The notes: generated from the sequence alone by a model not told the origin. A stretch of 7,446 bases of DNA from Acidobacteriaceae bacterium (GCA_030049955.1 JASIJX010000204.1:1-7446), one strand, 5' to 3'; shown: positions 1 to 7,446, counted from the stretch's first letter. Numbers and translations are program-made.

Positions 1-657
1 AACGGCCTGGTGATGTTCTCGCCCGACGGCCGGCAACGGCAGGTTCTGGACCGTAACTCCGGCCTGATCGCCAGCCATGTGACCGACGTGATCCCCTACG
101 GCAATGGCCTGGCAGCCGCTACGCCGGCAGGCATTACCTTCCTTGATGGGAGCGGTGCGCACAGCCTCTACGCATTCGAGGGGCTGGTGAACAACCACGT
201 CTACGCTCTCAACGCGATGGGCAATCAACTCCTGGCTGGCACCCTCGGCGGAATTTCTCTGCTGGTCAACGGCCAGGTGCAGCGAAACCTGACCACGTCG
301 AACTCGGGATTGAAGGCGAACTGGATCACCGGTCTTGCTCGGTCGGGAGACGGCTGGCTGGTCGGCACCTACGGCAATGGCGTCATGCGACTTGACGCCG
401 ACGGAAATATCACTGCCACTGATGCCACCCGGAACGGAGTCATCGTGAACCCCGGAGCAGTTCTGACAGACGGAAGATTGACGCTCATCGGAACAATGGG
501 GCAGGGATTGCTGGCAGGCGATGCCGACGGCATGCGCTGGAAATGGGTGACTGCCGGTCTGCCTTCGCTGAACGTCACGGCCCTGGCGGCAGACAAAGGC
601 GTGATATACGTGGGCACTGACAACGGTTTGGTGCGGATCGACGAAAGCAAGTTGTAA
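1..657 (+). CDS. Beta-propeller protein, Reg_prop-like, C-terminal part only
   Basis: The reading frame is already open at base 1 and ends at TAA 655-657, so this is the last 218 codons of a longer gene. An internal GTG at 10 is not a credible start because the preceding codons (Asn-Gly-Leu) belong to a blade strand. Repeats of 35-45 residues begin near bases 61, 181, 307, 448 and 556. Each has a Gly-Leu turn, a Val-Thr-Ala/Gly-Leu type strand, and a 'xGTxxGhxxh' strand (AGTLGGISLL, VGTYGNGVMRL, IGTMGQGLLAG, VGTDNGLVRI). This is the pattern of two-component-regulator propeller blades (PF07494 type), which bind ligands or proteins. The fourth blade is the least regular. In hybrid sensor kinases such blades precede a Y_Y_Y and a kinase domain, but here the protein ends six residues after the last blade (IDESKL). 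It is therefore a stand-alone propeller or has its other domains upstream. Export cannot be judged without the N-terminus. The propeller fold is well supported; the biological role is unknown. Confidence 0.85.
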   Translation, partial: NGLVMFSPDGRQRQVLDRNSGLIASHVTDVIPYGNGLAAATPAGITFLDGSGAHSLYAFEGLVNNHVYALNAMGNQLLAGTLGGISLLVNGQVQRNLTTSNSGLKANWITGLARSGDGWLVGTYGNGVMRLDADGNITATDATRNGVIVNPGAVLTDGRLTLIGTMGQGLLAGDADGMRWKWVTAGLPSLNVTALAADKGVIYVGTDNGLVRIDESKL

Positions 658-694
658 AGAATTTACCGCCAGTTTGGCCGAAACGCGTTACAGT

Positions 695-700
695 GGAGAG
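695..700 (+). promoter_or_regulatory. Ribosome binding site for the VIT/VWA gene
   Basis: GGAGAG lies 10 bases before the ATG at 711. It supports that ATG over the in-frame GTG at 693, which overlaps this motif and has no purine-rich site before it. The spacing is slightly long, so the support is moderate. Confidence 0.55.
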
Positions 701-710
701 CACAATCAAA

Positions 711-3143
711 ATGCCTCCTGTGCGGCCCTTCTGGTTCCTTTCACTTCTAATCTTCATCGCGTGCCTCTCTGCAACCCCCGCCTTGCGAGCCGATAGCGGC
801 GTGCTCATTCCCGGCGACCGGGAAGCTCCCGATCCGAGCATTCTTTCGCTCACCGAAATGCAGGTTGAGATTCATATCGACAATGGCGACGCGCACGTAT
901 GGATCCGGCAGATCTTCACCAACCACACCGGCCGGCCCGAAGAGGGAAATTACGTATTCGCGCTTCCCAGCGGCACGCAAGTCTCCGATTTTGCCGTCTG
1001 GGATGGCCCCGTGCGGATCCCGGCCGTGATCCTCGAACGGAAACGGGCTGCGGCTATCTACCAGGAGCTGAAGAGCCAGGCGATCGATCCGGGACTGCTC
1101 CAGCAGGGCGAGGGCGCCGGCGACGAGACAAGACAAAACTCTATCTTCAGCGCGCACATTGTGCCCATCCCGGCCTGGGGCACCAAGCGGCTCGAGATCG
1201 AATATCACCAGCGAATCCGGGTGGTGGACCGCAAGAGCAACTTCCTTCTTTCGCTTAAGCCGGACGCCTACGCCGTGCAGCACGTCGACCATTTATCCGT
1301 TCAGTTCGAAATGGATTCAGCAGCACCGGTCAAGGATTTCGCCGTTCAAAGCAAGCTGTTGCCGTTCAAGATCGAGCAACAGGACGCACACACGGTGCGT
1401 GGCTCCATTGATGCAGCGGACGTTGACCTTGCCGAGGATTTTTCCGCTACGTGGGGCATCGATGTAACCGGCAACGCCCTCGAAGTGATCGCCTACCGGA
1501 ATCCTGCCGCGTCCACTAGCGGGCCCTCCTTGACCCCACCGGATGCGCAGAACGCCGCCACCGGCAACTCAAAAAAGCAGAAGCACGCAAAGGTGCCCGA
1601 GGAGCCCGGCTTTTTTGAAGCTACAGCCCAGCTTGCATCGCCCACCGCGCCGGCAACTCCAGGCGGAGCGCCGCAGCCGCCACGCACAGTGATTGTTCTC
1701 TTGGACACCTCGCTCTCCATGCAATGGGAGAAGCTGGAGCACAGCTACGCCGCGGCGGCGAAGATTCTGGAGTCGCTGCATTCGCAGGACAGGTTCAACC
1801 TGCTGCTCTTCAACACCGGCGTGGAAAGCTTCCGGCCGCAACCCGTTCCCGCGGAAACAACTGCCGTAATGGCGGCCATGGACTGGTTGCGCAAGAGCCA
1901 GTTGCGTGGCGGCACCGATCTCCAGAACGCGCTCGGCGCAGGATTGAGCCAGGCCGCAGCGCCGGATTCCATCCTGGTGCTCCTCACCGATGGCGGAGCC
2001 GATCGGGGCATCGTATCTACGGGCAAACTGGCAGCATGGTATGCGGCGCAGTGGAGTCAGATTCCGGCCGACCGCCGCCCCAAGACCGATATCTTCGCCG
2101 TCGGCGACGACGCCAATCTTCCGTTGCTTCGCCTGTTCGCCCGCAACGATGGCGTCATAGAGCAGGTTCTGTCGAGCGAGCCGGTTGACTTCAAGCTCGC
2201 CAACTTTCTCTCCGAAATGGGCCAGAACCCCATCGGCGATCTGCGCCTGACCATCAAGCCGCAAGCCACGGTTGACATGGTGTACCCGCTCGACGACGCG
2301 GTCTTCGATGGTGACGAAGCGAGTTGGGTCGGCCAATACCTCAAGCCGGAGAAAAAAGCATCCTTCGAAGTAACCGCACAGCAACAGGGACAGTCGCTCC
2401 GCACAGACGCCCAAGTTGCGCTGCCCGCGCAGGAGCTCGATCACGATCAACTGCCGCGGCTCTGGGCCGCAGCGCGCGTGCAGGCGCTTCTCGACGAGAT
2501 CGCTCGCAACGGCGAAACTGAAGCTGCCATCGACGAAATCATCCGTCTCGCCCAGAAGTACAAGTTCATCACGCCGTACACTTTCTTTCTGGCTGCGCCG
2601 CGGGCTCTGCTGCGGCCGCGCGTTATCCGCCCCGGCGATCCCGTCCTTCGCATTCATACCGATCCGGCCATTGTGTCGGTTATTGCGCTGTTTCCCTTCG
2701 GGCTGGAGAAGCCGTTGCGCTATCTCGCTGAAGAAGACGTGTGGGAGACGCGCTTTCTTGCGCCGCCAGAGATGACCGACGGCGCCTACCCGGTGCGGCT
2801 GGTGCTCCGGGACAAAGACGGCCAGGTCTATCGAGAGTCGAAGAGCTTTGTGATCCTTTCCAAGCCGCCGTCCGTGAAAGTTCGCCTTGCACGGACCCGT
2901 TTTCGACCCGGCGAAATCGTGCCGCTCAGTGTGAATGCCTCTGCCAGTACGCGCACGCTTACGGCGCGCCTGGAGGGACTTGCCCCAGTGAGTCTGCGCT
3001 GGAATCGCGAGGCGGAAGCAAGTACCGGACAATTGTGGCTTCCGCCCGGCCTTCCCGCCGGCAACTATGTTCTGACCGTAACCGCCGAAGACGTGGCGCA
3101 CAATCTGGGCAGTGCGGAGGTGCAGATTGAAGTGGTCCCGTAA
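711..3143 (+). CDS. Secreted VIT and von Willebrand A domain protein
   Basis: This 810-residue protein resembles the inter-alpha-trypsin-inhibitor heavy-chain type (VIT, PF08487, plus VWA). Residues 1-27 form a signal peptide: one Arg, a hydrophobic core, probable cleavage after ALRA. A weak lipobox-like FIAC at 15-18 leaves a lipoprotein possible. The VIT domain spans about 35-180, with the typical 'AAAIYQEL...GLLQQ' helix and 'FSAHIVPIPAWG' strand. A Pro/Ala/Lys-rich linker runs from about 265 to 325. The VWA domain (about 325-500) keeps the metal-site residues: DTSLS (D332, S334, S336), T402 in GGTD, and D427 in TDG, so it should bind a divalent cation and a protein partner. The segment around 580-630 (LWAAARVQALLDEI ... 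FITPYTFFLA) is a conserved region after VWA in this family. The end (about 645-810) is two Ig-like beta segments. No LPXTG, PEP-CTERM or C-terminal membrane helix is present, so it is not an evident sortase or exosortase substrate. An in-frame GTG at 693 would add six residues. The gene lies 53 bases after the propeller gene and overlaps the next gene. Domains are clear; role unknown. Confidence 0.93.
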   Translation: MPPVRPFWFLSLLIFIACLSATPALRADSGVLIPGDREAPDPSILSLTEMQVEIHIDNGDAHVWIRQIFTNHTGRPEEGNYVFALPSGTQVSDFAVWDGPVRIPAVILERKRAAAIYQELKSQAIDPGLLQQGEGAGDETRQNSIFSAHIVPIPAWGTKRLEIEYHQRIRVVDRKSNFLLSLKPDAYAVQHVDHLSVQFEMDSAAPVKDFAVQSKLLPFKIEQQDAHTVRGSIDAADVDLAEDFSATWGIDVTGNALEVIAYRNPAASTSGPSLTPPDAQNAATGNSKKQKHAKVPEEPGFFEATAQLASPTAPATPGGAPQPPRTVIVLLDTSLSMQWEKLEHSYAAAAKILESLHSQDRFNLLLFNTGVESFRPQPVPAETTAVMAAMDWLRKSQLRGGTDLQNALGAGLSQAAAPDSILVLLTDGGADRGIVSTGKLAAWYAAQWSQIPADRRPKTDIFAVGDDANLPLLRLFARNDGVIEQVLSSEPVDFKLANFLSEMGQNPIGDLRLTIKPQATVDMVYPLDDAVFDGDEASWVGQYLKPEKKASFEVTAQQQGQSLRTDAQVALPAQELDHDQLPRLWAAARVQALLDEIARNGETEAAIDEIIRLAQKYKFITPYTFFLAAPRALLRPRVIRPGDPVLRIHTDPAIVSVIALFPFGLEKPLRYLAEEDVWETRFLAPPEMTDGAYPVRLVLRDKDGQVYRESKSFVILSKPPSVKVRLARTRFRPGEIVPLSVNASASTRTLTARLEGLAPVSLRWNREAEASTGQLWLPPGLPAGNYVLTVTAEDVAHNLGSAEVQIEVVP
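3116..3120 (+). promoter_or_regulatory. Ribosome binding site inside the end of the VIT/VWA gene
   Basis: GGAGG, a full Shine-Dalgarno core, lies 6 bases before an in-frame TTG at 3127. The alternative ATG at 3151 has no purine-rich site at a proper distance (the bases before it are CCCGTAAGACCGCG). This decides the start chosen for the next gene and implies translational coupling to the VIT/VWA gene. Confidence 0.6.
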
Positions 3144-6100
3144 GACCGCGATGCCGGCTGCCATCCTCTGCGGATTTCTCCTCGTAGGAGGGATCGTAGC
3201 AGGAGCCTCGCACCTGCTGCGTCTTCCTGTGGGAATCTTTTTCGCGCCGGGCGAGGGATTCGAGCAGTGGATTGAAAATGTGGAATCCGGCTCCGGCACG
3301 GAAAAAGCACTCTACCGGCTCATGCAGTTGCCGGGCGGAGAGTTTCTCTTCCGTCGCCCGCCCGGTGAAGCCGTTTCTGCGCTGACCGATCTCACGCAGA
3401 GCAGCGACAAGTCCGCGGCGCTTTATTCGCTGCGCGCACTCGAGGAAGAACGGGCCCTCAATTTCGATGCGGCGGAGCGCGACTGGCAGACCTGGGCGGA
3501 GCGAGCGACCGATCCAGTGGCGGCGCATCTTGACCTCGCCGATTTCTATGACCGCCGGCTCAAGCCGCAGGAGGAACTCGCGGTACTTGAATTTGTGGGC
3601 AAAGCTCCCGCAGGCGCGCAGGAACGATGGACCGCGCCGCAATCTCAGCGCTCCTGGCTCGCCTGGGAGCGCGCACTCAGAGTCGCCGCGCAGTTCAACC
3701 TGCCTCGCGCCACAGTAGCGCAGATTTATGCAGAATTCGTAGCGCGTTACCCGCAGGAAGAGGCTCTCTATTCCCGCCAACTCGCGTTTCTTCTGGATGG
3801 CCGGGACTTTTCCGCCGCCTCCGATCTCGTCGTGCGTTACCGGTCGGCGTTTCCCGCCGATCGCGTCTTTCCCGTCGAAGCTGAGGCCGAGTTGGCTGCG
3901 CGGCGCGGCTTACCGCAAGACGGGCTAGCTGTTTATGAGCGCAGCTTTGAACCGCTCTGGCCGCAGCAGTTGATCGCGAGTTATTACGCTCTGGTCCTCA
4001 AGAGCGGCATGCAGCGCCAATTTGCCGACCAACTGCGCGCCAAACTCGCCGCCGATCCCTCTGACCTGAATGACGCTGCGCGCCTCTTCTACCTCTATCA
4101 GCAGCAGGGACAGATCGACTCGGCAAAGGCTGTCCTCAACGCCTATGGCGACAAGAAGAATACTGCGGGAGCTGCCTGGAGCGCTGATGAGCTTGACGCC
4201 TTCGCGCACCTCTTCGAGTCGGTGCAAGACGTCCCGGAGGCGGCACGCTACTACTACGCGCTGGCGGCCAACCAAAGCACTGCTGGCGCAGAAGAGAAGG
4301 GGTTCGTCGGACTGACGCGAATTCTGCTCACGAATCCCGATCAGCCGCTGCGTGTGGGTGCCGGCAACCTGGCTCTCTATCGCAACATCGCCACCATGGA
4401 CCGCGGTCCCGGCTACCTCAATGGCATTCTCTCGCTCTTTCTCAACGCCCAAGACCCTCAGGACGAATATGCCAAAGAGGATCAGCGAGCCTCAGCCTAC
4501 TTCCACCGCGCCAAAGCCGCGGAGCTGCTCGCAGAGATCGACAGCCGCTTTCCTGATGATGCCTCCCGTCCGCAGCTACACGCCAGCCTGATGCAGGCTT
4601 ATGCCGCGTATGGCGATGACAATGAGGTGATTCGCGAGGGAACGGCAATTCTCGCGAACTTTCCGCGCTTTACCGGCCGCGTTCAGGTGGCCATGCAACT
4701 TGCCGGAACCTATGCGCGCACCAACCAGACAGAAAAGGAGTTTGCGCTCTATCAGGATTTGCTGAAAGAGCTCGCAGCTGGCGCCGATGGCGTTCCGATC
4801 GGTTCTGACAGCGCTTCGTACAGCAAGTCGGTGGAGAGCGAAGAATCGCCCGCTCCCTCCGCGCAGACTGACGACAACGACGGCTCAGCCGCGATGACCA
4901 CGGCCGGTCGAGCCGCACGCTCTCGTGAATATGCCGAAGTGCTCGATCGTTATCTCGCGCGGCTGGTGGCCCTAAACCGATTGCCCGACGCGCTCAATGT
5001 GCTTCGCGGCGAGCTCGATCGCAACCCGCAGGATCCCGGGCTCTACCAGCGGCTCGCCGATTTCCTCGACCAGAATCAACTCAACGCTCAGGAAGAAGAG
5101 GTCTACCAGCGTGCCATCGACCAGTTCCAGGACGCAGGATGGTACGCCAAGCTGGCGCGCTTTTATTTGCGCCAGCGACGCAATGCCGCTTACCGCGCGT
5201 TGATGCTGAAGGTCACCGCTGTTTTCTCGGGAACCGAGCTCGAGGCGTTTCTCGACCAGGCGCCTGCGCCCAACCGCAGCCTTGCGCTCGAAGTGAATCT
5301 TTACGCCAACCAGCGCTTCCCGCACGATCTACGATTTGTCGAGAACCTTATTGCCGAATATGGGCGCACCCACCAGGACGCGAAGCTCGAGCGGCTTCTG
5401 TGGGAACACTGGTCCGAATCGCCTGTCTTGCGTGACGAGCTCTTCGAACTGCTCAGCAGGACTGGCCGCCTCGATACGGAGATCGAGACGCTGCAGCAGC
5501 AGGCTCCCGAGATCGGCAAGGCAGACTGGGCCGGGCTCGCCGCGCGAAACCCCGCGGCCGGGCGCTTCTGGATGGAGGCGTGTCTGTGGCAATCGCACTA
5601 TGAGCAGGGTGTTGGCGCCGCCGATGCGCTGGCCGCGGCCTATCCTGCAGACGAGGATCTCGACAGCCGCGCAGCGTCGCTCAATCGCTCGCTCGCATAC
5701 TTCCATCCCGAAGACACTGACAAAGCAGTAGCCATCGACGACCACCTCCTGCAGTTCCGGCCCGGAGATCTCGACCTGATGGCGCGGATCGGCGATACCT
5801 ACGCGGACCGCGGCCGGTTTGCCGAAGCCACGCCCTATTGGGTGCGCATGGCCGAGGCGCATCCTGGCGACAGCGACAGCTATCTGCAATCCGCGACAGT
5901 CTTCTGGGACTACTATGACTTCGCCGATGCGCAGGCGCAGCTCGCCAAAGCGCGCGAGCGGCTGGGTAACCCAACGCTCTTCGGCTATCAGTCAGGAGCA
6001 ATCGCTGAAAGCCGCGGCGATCTGCCGGAAGCTGTGCACGAATATGTCGCAAGCGCCATCGCCGATCCTGCATCCGCCGATTCTGCATCCGCCGATCCCG

Positions 6101-7446
6101 CATCCAATGAGAGCCGCACTCGCCTGATCACGTTGGCGAGCCGTCCAGCCTGGCGCGCGATCATCGACGAAGGTACATCCGCCCTGCTCAATGATTCCAC
6201 ACCGTCGCCGGCAGCAATCCAATTGCGCGCCGCCATTCTCGACGCCGAACATCGCCGCGACGACGTAGCAAATGAACTCCTCCAGCTCGTCAGCCGGACC
6301 ACTTCCTTCGACGTTTTGGACGCAGTCTCCGCAGCCGCGCAAAGCGATGCGCTCTCCAATGTTCAGGAAGCAGCACTGCGCCGGCAAATCGCGCTCACTG
6401 CCGATCCGGTGCACAATCTCCAGCTTCGCTATCAGCTTGTCGACTTTTACCAGTCGCAGAACAATGCAGCAGCCGGGGCGGCGGAAGTCGATTTCATCTA
6501 TCACCAGTACAGCAGGATCTTGGGCGTGGTGCGGTCGACCGTGGACTACGACTGGGCGCACGACCGCAAAGCGCAAGCCGTCGACGTGCTGCTGGATTCC
6601 GCTCAAGTGGCCTATCCCGAGCTCAAGAACCAGTTCCAGCTCGAAGCGGCGAGCAAGCTCACCGGCCTTGCCCAATATCCGCGATCACGCACGCTGCTCG
6701 AAACCCTGCTGGCGCAGAATCCTCTCGACGTTGGCGCCGAAACGGCTATGGCCGATAACTATGCGCGCTCCAACGATCCGGCAGGCCTCGAGGCTTTCTA
6801 TAAAGCGCGGCTGTCCATCGTTGCAAAGGCTCCGCTTGATCGCAATGAGAAGCAACAGCGCGTTGCGCAACTGCGGCGGGGAATGATCTCCGCGGCCACA
6901 ACGCTGGGAAACACCAACGAAGCAGTCGACCAATATATTGAACTGATCAACGCATATCCTGATGACGCGTCGCTGGCGCAGGAAGCAGCGTTGTACGCCT
7001 TGGCGCATAGTGCGCGCGACCGCCTCTTCGGGTTTTATCAGCAGACCATTGCGGACTCGCCCCGCGACCCGCGCTGGAGCCTGGTACTGGCTCGTCTGGC
7101 CACCGCGGCAGAGGACTTTCCCCTGGCTATCGACGCCTACGCCAAGGTCATTCTGCTTCGTCCGGAACGGCAGGATTTGTACATTGCGCAGTCGGACCTT
7201 GACATGCGTTTGCATCGCTTTGACGATGCAGCCTCCGATTATCAAAAGCTCTACACGCTCAGTTATCGCGACCCGCAATGGATGGAGGCGCTCGCCGGAC
7301 TGCGCGCGCGACAAGGCCGCGCCGCTGACGCGGTGAAGGCCCTCGACACGGCATGGATCGCAAGCAGCCCGCCCAAAGCTGCCAATTCTTTCCGGGTGGC
7401 CGCACAACTGGAAAACTGGGGATTGCTCGATGAGGCGCGCACCTAT
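3127..7446 (+). CDS. Giant exported TPR-like repeat protein, 3' end outside window
   Basis: One frame with no stop runs from 3127 to the window edge, giving at least 1440 residues. I chose TTG 3127 for its GGAGG site 6 bases upstream and because it yields a basic N-terminus (MKWSRK) before a hydrophobic stretch at about 11-31, a proper signal peptide or anchor. A possible signal peptidase cut is after AGA (25-27). ATG 3151 is the alternative start and loses the basic residues. The rest is almost entirely predicted helix pairs rich in Ala, Leu, Tyr and Asp, with TPR-like spacing. Clearest examples are about residues 97-158, 313-344, 506-551, 601-690, 879-978 (GDTYADRGRFAEATPYW is a near-textbook TPR helix A/B) and 1236-1440. 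A polar, acidic, Ser-rich linker at about 553-600 separates two solenoid halves. An Ala-Asp-Pro-Ser repeat at 979-993 is another likely flexible break. TPR solenoids hold protein partners together; no catalytic motif is visible. Overlap with the VIT/VWA gene suggests the two products work together outside the cytoplasm. I do not recognise a named family. Confidence 0.88.
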   Translation, partial: MKWSRKTAMPAAILCGFLLVGGIVAGASHLLRLPVGIFFAPGEGFEQWIENVESGSGTEKALYRLMQLPGGEFLFRRPPGEAVSALTDLTQSSDKSAALYSLRALEEERALNFDAAERDWQTWAERATDPVAAHLDLADFYDRRLKPQEELAVLEFVGKAPAGAQERWTAPQSQRSWLAWERALRVAAQFNLPRATVAQIYAEFVARYPQEEALYSRQLAFLLDGRDFSAASDLVVRYRSAFPADRVFPVEAEAELAARRGLPQDGLAVYERSFEPLWPQQLIASYYALVLKSGMQRQFADQLRAKLAADPSDLNDAARLFYLYQQQGQIDSAKAVLNAYGDKKNTAGAAWSADELDAFAHLFESVQDVPEAARYYYALAANQSTAGAEEKGFVGLTRILLTNPDQPLRVGAGNLALYRNIATMDRGPGYLNGILSLFLNAQDPQDEYAKEDQRASAYFHRAKAAELLAEIDSRFPDDASRPQLHASLMQAYAAYGDDNEVIREGTAILANFPRFTGRVQVAMQLAGTYARTNQTEKEFALYQDLLKELAAGADGVPIGSDSASYSKSVESEESPAPSAQTDDNDGSAAMTTAGRAARSREYAEVLDRYLARLVALNRLPDALNVLRGELDRNPQDPGLYQRLADFLDQNQLNAQEEEVYQRAIDQFQDAGWYAKLARFYLRQRRNAAYRALMLKVTAVFSGTELEAFLDQAPAPNRSLALEVNLYANQRFPHDLRFVENLIAEYGRTHQDAKLERLLWEHWSESPVLRDELFELLSRTGRLDTEIETLQQQAPEIGKADWAGLAARNPAAGRFWMEACLWQSHYEQGVGAADALAAAYPADEDLDSRAASLNRSLAYFHPEDTDKAVAIDDHLLQFRPGDLDLMARIGDTYADRGRFAEATPYWVRMAEAHPGDSDSYLQSATVFWDYYDFADAQAQLAKARERLGNPTLFGYQSGAIAESRGDLPEAVHEYVASAIADPASADSASADPASNESRTRLITLASRPAWRAIIDEGTSALLNDSTPSPAAIQLRAAILDAEHRRDDVANELLQLVSRTTSFDVLDAVSAAAQSDALSNVQEAALRRQIALTADPVHNLQLRYQLVDFYQSQNNAAAGAAEVDFIYHQYSRILGVVRSTVDYDWAHDRKAQAVDVLLDSAQVAYPELKNQFQLEAASKLTGLAQYPRSRTLLETLLAQNPLDVGAETAMADNYARSNDPAGLEAFYKARLSIVAKAPLDRNEKQQRVAQLRRGMISAATTLGNTNEAVDQYIELINAYPDDASLAQEAALYALAHSARDRLFGFYQQTIADSPRDPRWSLVLARLATAAEDFPLAIDAYAKVILLRPERQDLYIAQSDLDMRLHRFDDAASDYQKLYTLSYRDPQWMEALAGLRARQGRAADAVKALDTAWIASSPPKAANSFRVAAQLENWGLLDEARTY
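6061..6105 (+). repeat. Three-copy 15-bp in-frame tandem repeat
   Basis: Three consecutive units, GCCGATCCTGCATCC, GCCGATTCTGCATCC and GCCGATCCCGCATCC, differ only in the third codon. They encode ADPAS-ADSAS-ADPAS (residues 979-993 of the TPR-like protein). Because the unit is five codons, copy-number change would keep the frame and only lengthen or shorten what is likely a flexible linker between helical repeats. Confidence 0.9.

Noticed and set aside
693..695. GTG as the start of the VIT/VWA gene
   Set aside because: No ribosome site precedes it, it overlaps the GGAGAG motif that suits ATG 711, and it puts Glu near the front of the signal peptide. It is not fully excluded.
658..710. Promoter or terminator between the propeller and VIT/VWA genes
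   Set aside because: TTTACC at 662-667 has no matching -10 element at proper spacing. The small palindrome GCCA-GTT-TGGC has only a 4-bp stem and no T-run, so it is not a terminator.
3050..3143. C-terminal sorting signal (LPXTG, PEP-CTERM or similar) on the VIT/VWA protein, as in some exosortase-linked VIT proteins
   Set aside because: The end is a beta-strand (QIEVVP) with no motif, membrane helix or basic tail.
1569..3299. A 576-codon open frame on the minus strand
   Set aside because: It lies opposite the VIT/VWA gene, has no domain I recognise and is rich in Arg, Gly and His as expected from reading G+C-rich codons backwards. The + strand frame has clear domains.
5992..6675. A 227-codon minus-strand open frame, and others like it across 3900-7400
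   Set aside because: All lie inside the continuous TPR-like gene, have biased shadow composition and lack good ribosome sites. The + strand frame explains the region.
1..7446. tRNA or rRNA genes, insertion sequences, CRISPR arrays, attachment sites
   Set aside because: No direct-repeat array with spacers, transposase motifs, terminal inverted repeats or structural RNA sequence was seen; nearly every base is accounted for by the three coding regions.

Overview
The window is about 60% G+C by eye, coding on nearly every base, and all three real genes run left to right on the + strand. The mix of a Reg_prop-type beta-propeller, a secreted VIT/VWA protein and a very long TPR-like protein, with this base composition, fits an Acidobacteriota (Terriglobia-type) chromosome. 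That is only a lean: no marker gene is present, and other Gram-negative soil phyla such as Planctomycetota or Verrucomicrobiota are not excluded.

Layout. (1) 1-657 is the 3' end of a beta-propeller gene whose start lies before the window. At least five blades of about 35-45 residues are visible and the protein stops right after the last one, so no kinase, Y_Y_Y or regulator domain follows. (2) 711-3143 is a complete gene for an 810-residue exported protein: signal peptide, VIT domain, low-complexity linker, von Willebrand A domain with an intact metal-binding (MIDAS) site, the helical segment usual in VIT/VWA proteins, then two Ig-like beta-sandwich segments. (3) 3127 to the end of the window is one uninterrupted frame of at least 1440 codons. 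It encodes an exported or membrane-anchored, almost all-helical TPR-like solenoid whose 3' end lies beyond the window.

The genes are tightly packed: a 53-base gap between genes 1 and 2, and a probable 17-base overlap between genes 2 and 3 with an ideal ribosome binding site inside the end of gene 2. This suggests one operon. Genes 2 and 3 both carry export signals. Together they resemble an envelope or secreted assembly made of a propeller (ligand or protein binding), a MIDAS-type adhesion domain (metal-dependent protein binding) and a TPR scaffold. The nearest familiar parallel is the VWA-plus-TPR logic of the Bat (aerotolerance) operons, but no MoxR ATPase is visible here and homology is not claimed. 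The function is unknown.

There are no RNA genes, insertion sequences, CRISPR arrays, origins, clear promoters or terminators in the window. The only DNA-level repeat seen is a three-copy 15-bp in-frame tandem repeat at 6061-6105. No stretch over 300 bases lacks a gene.
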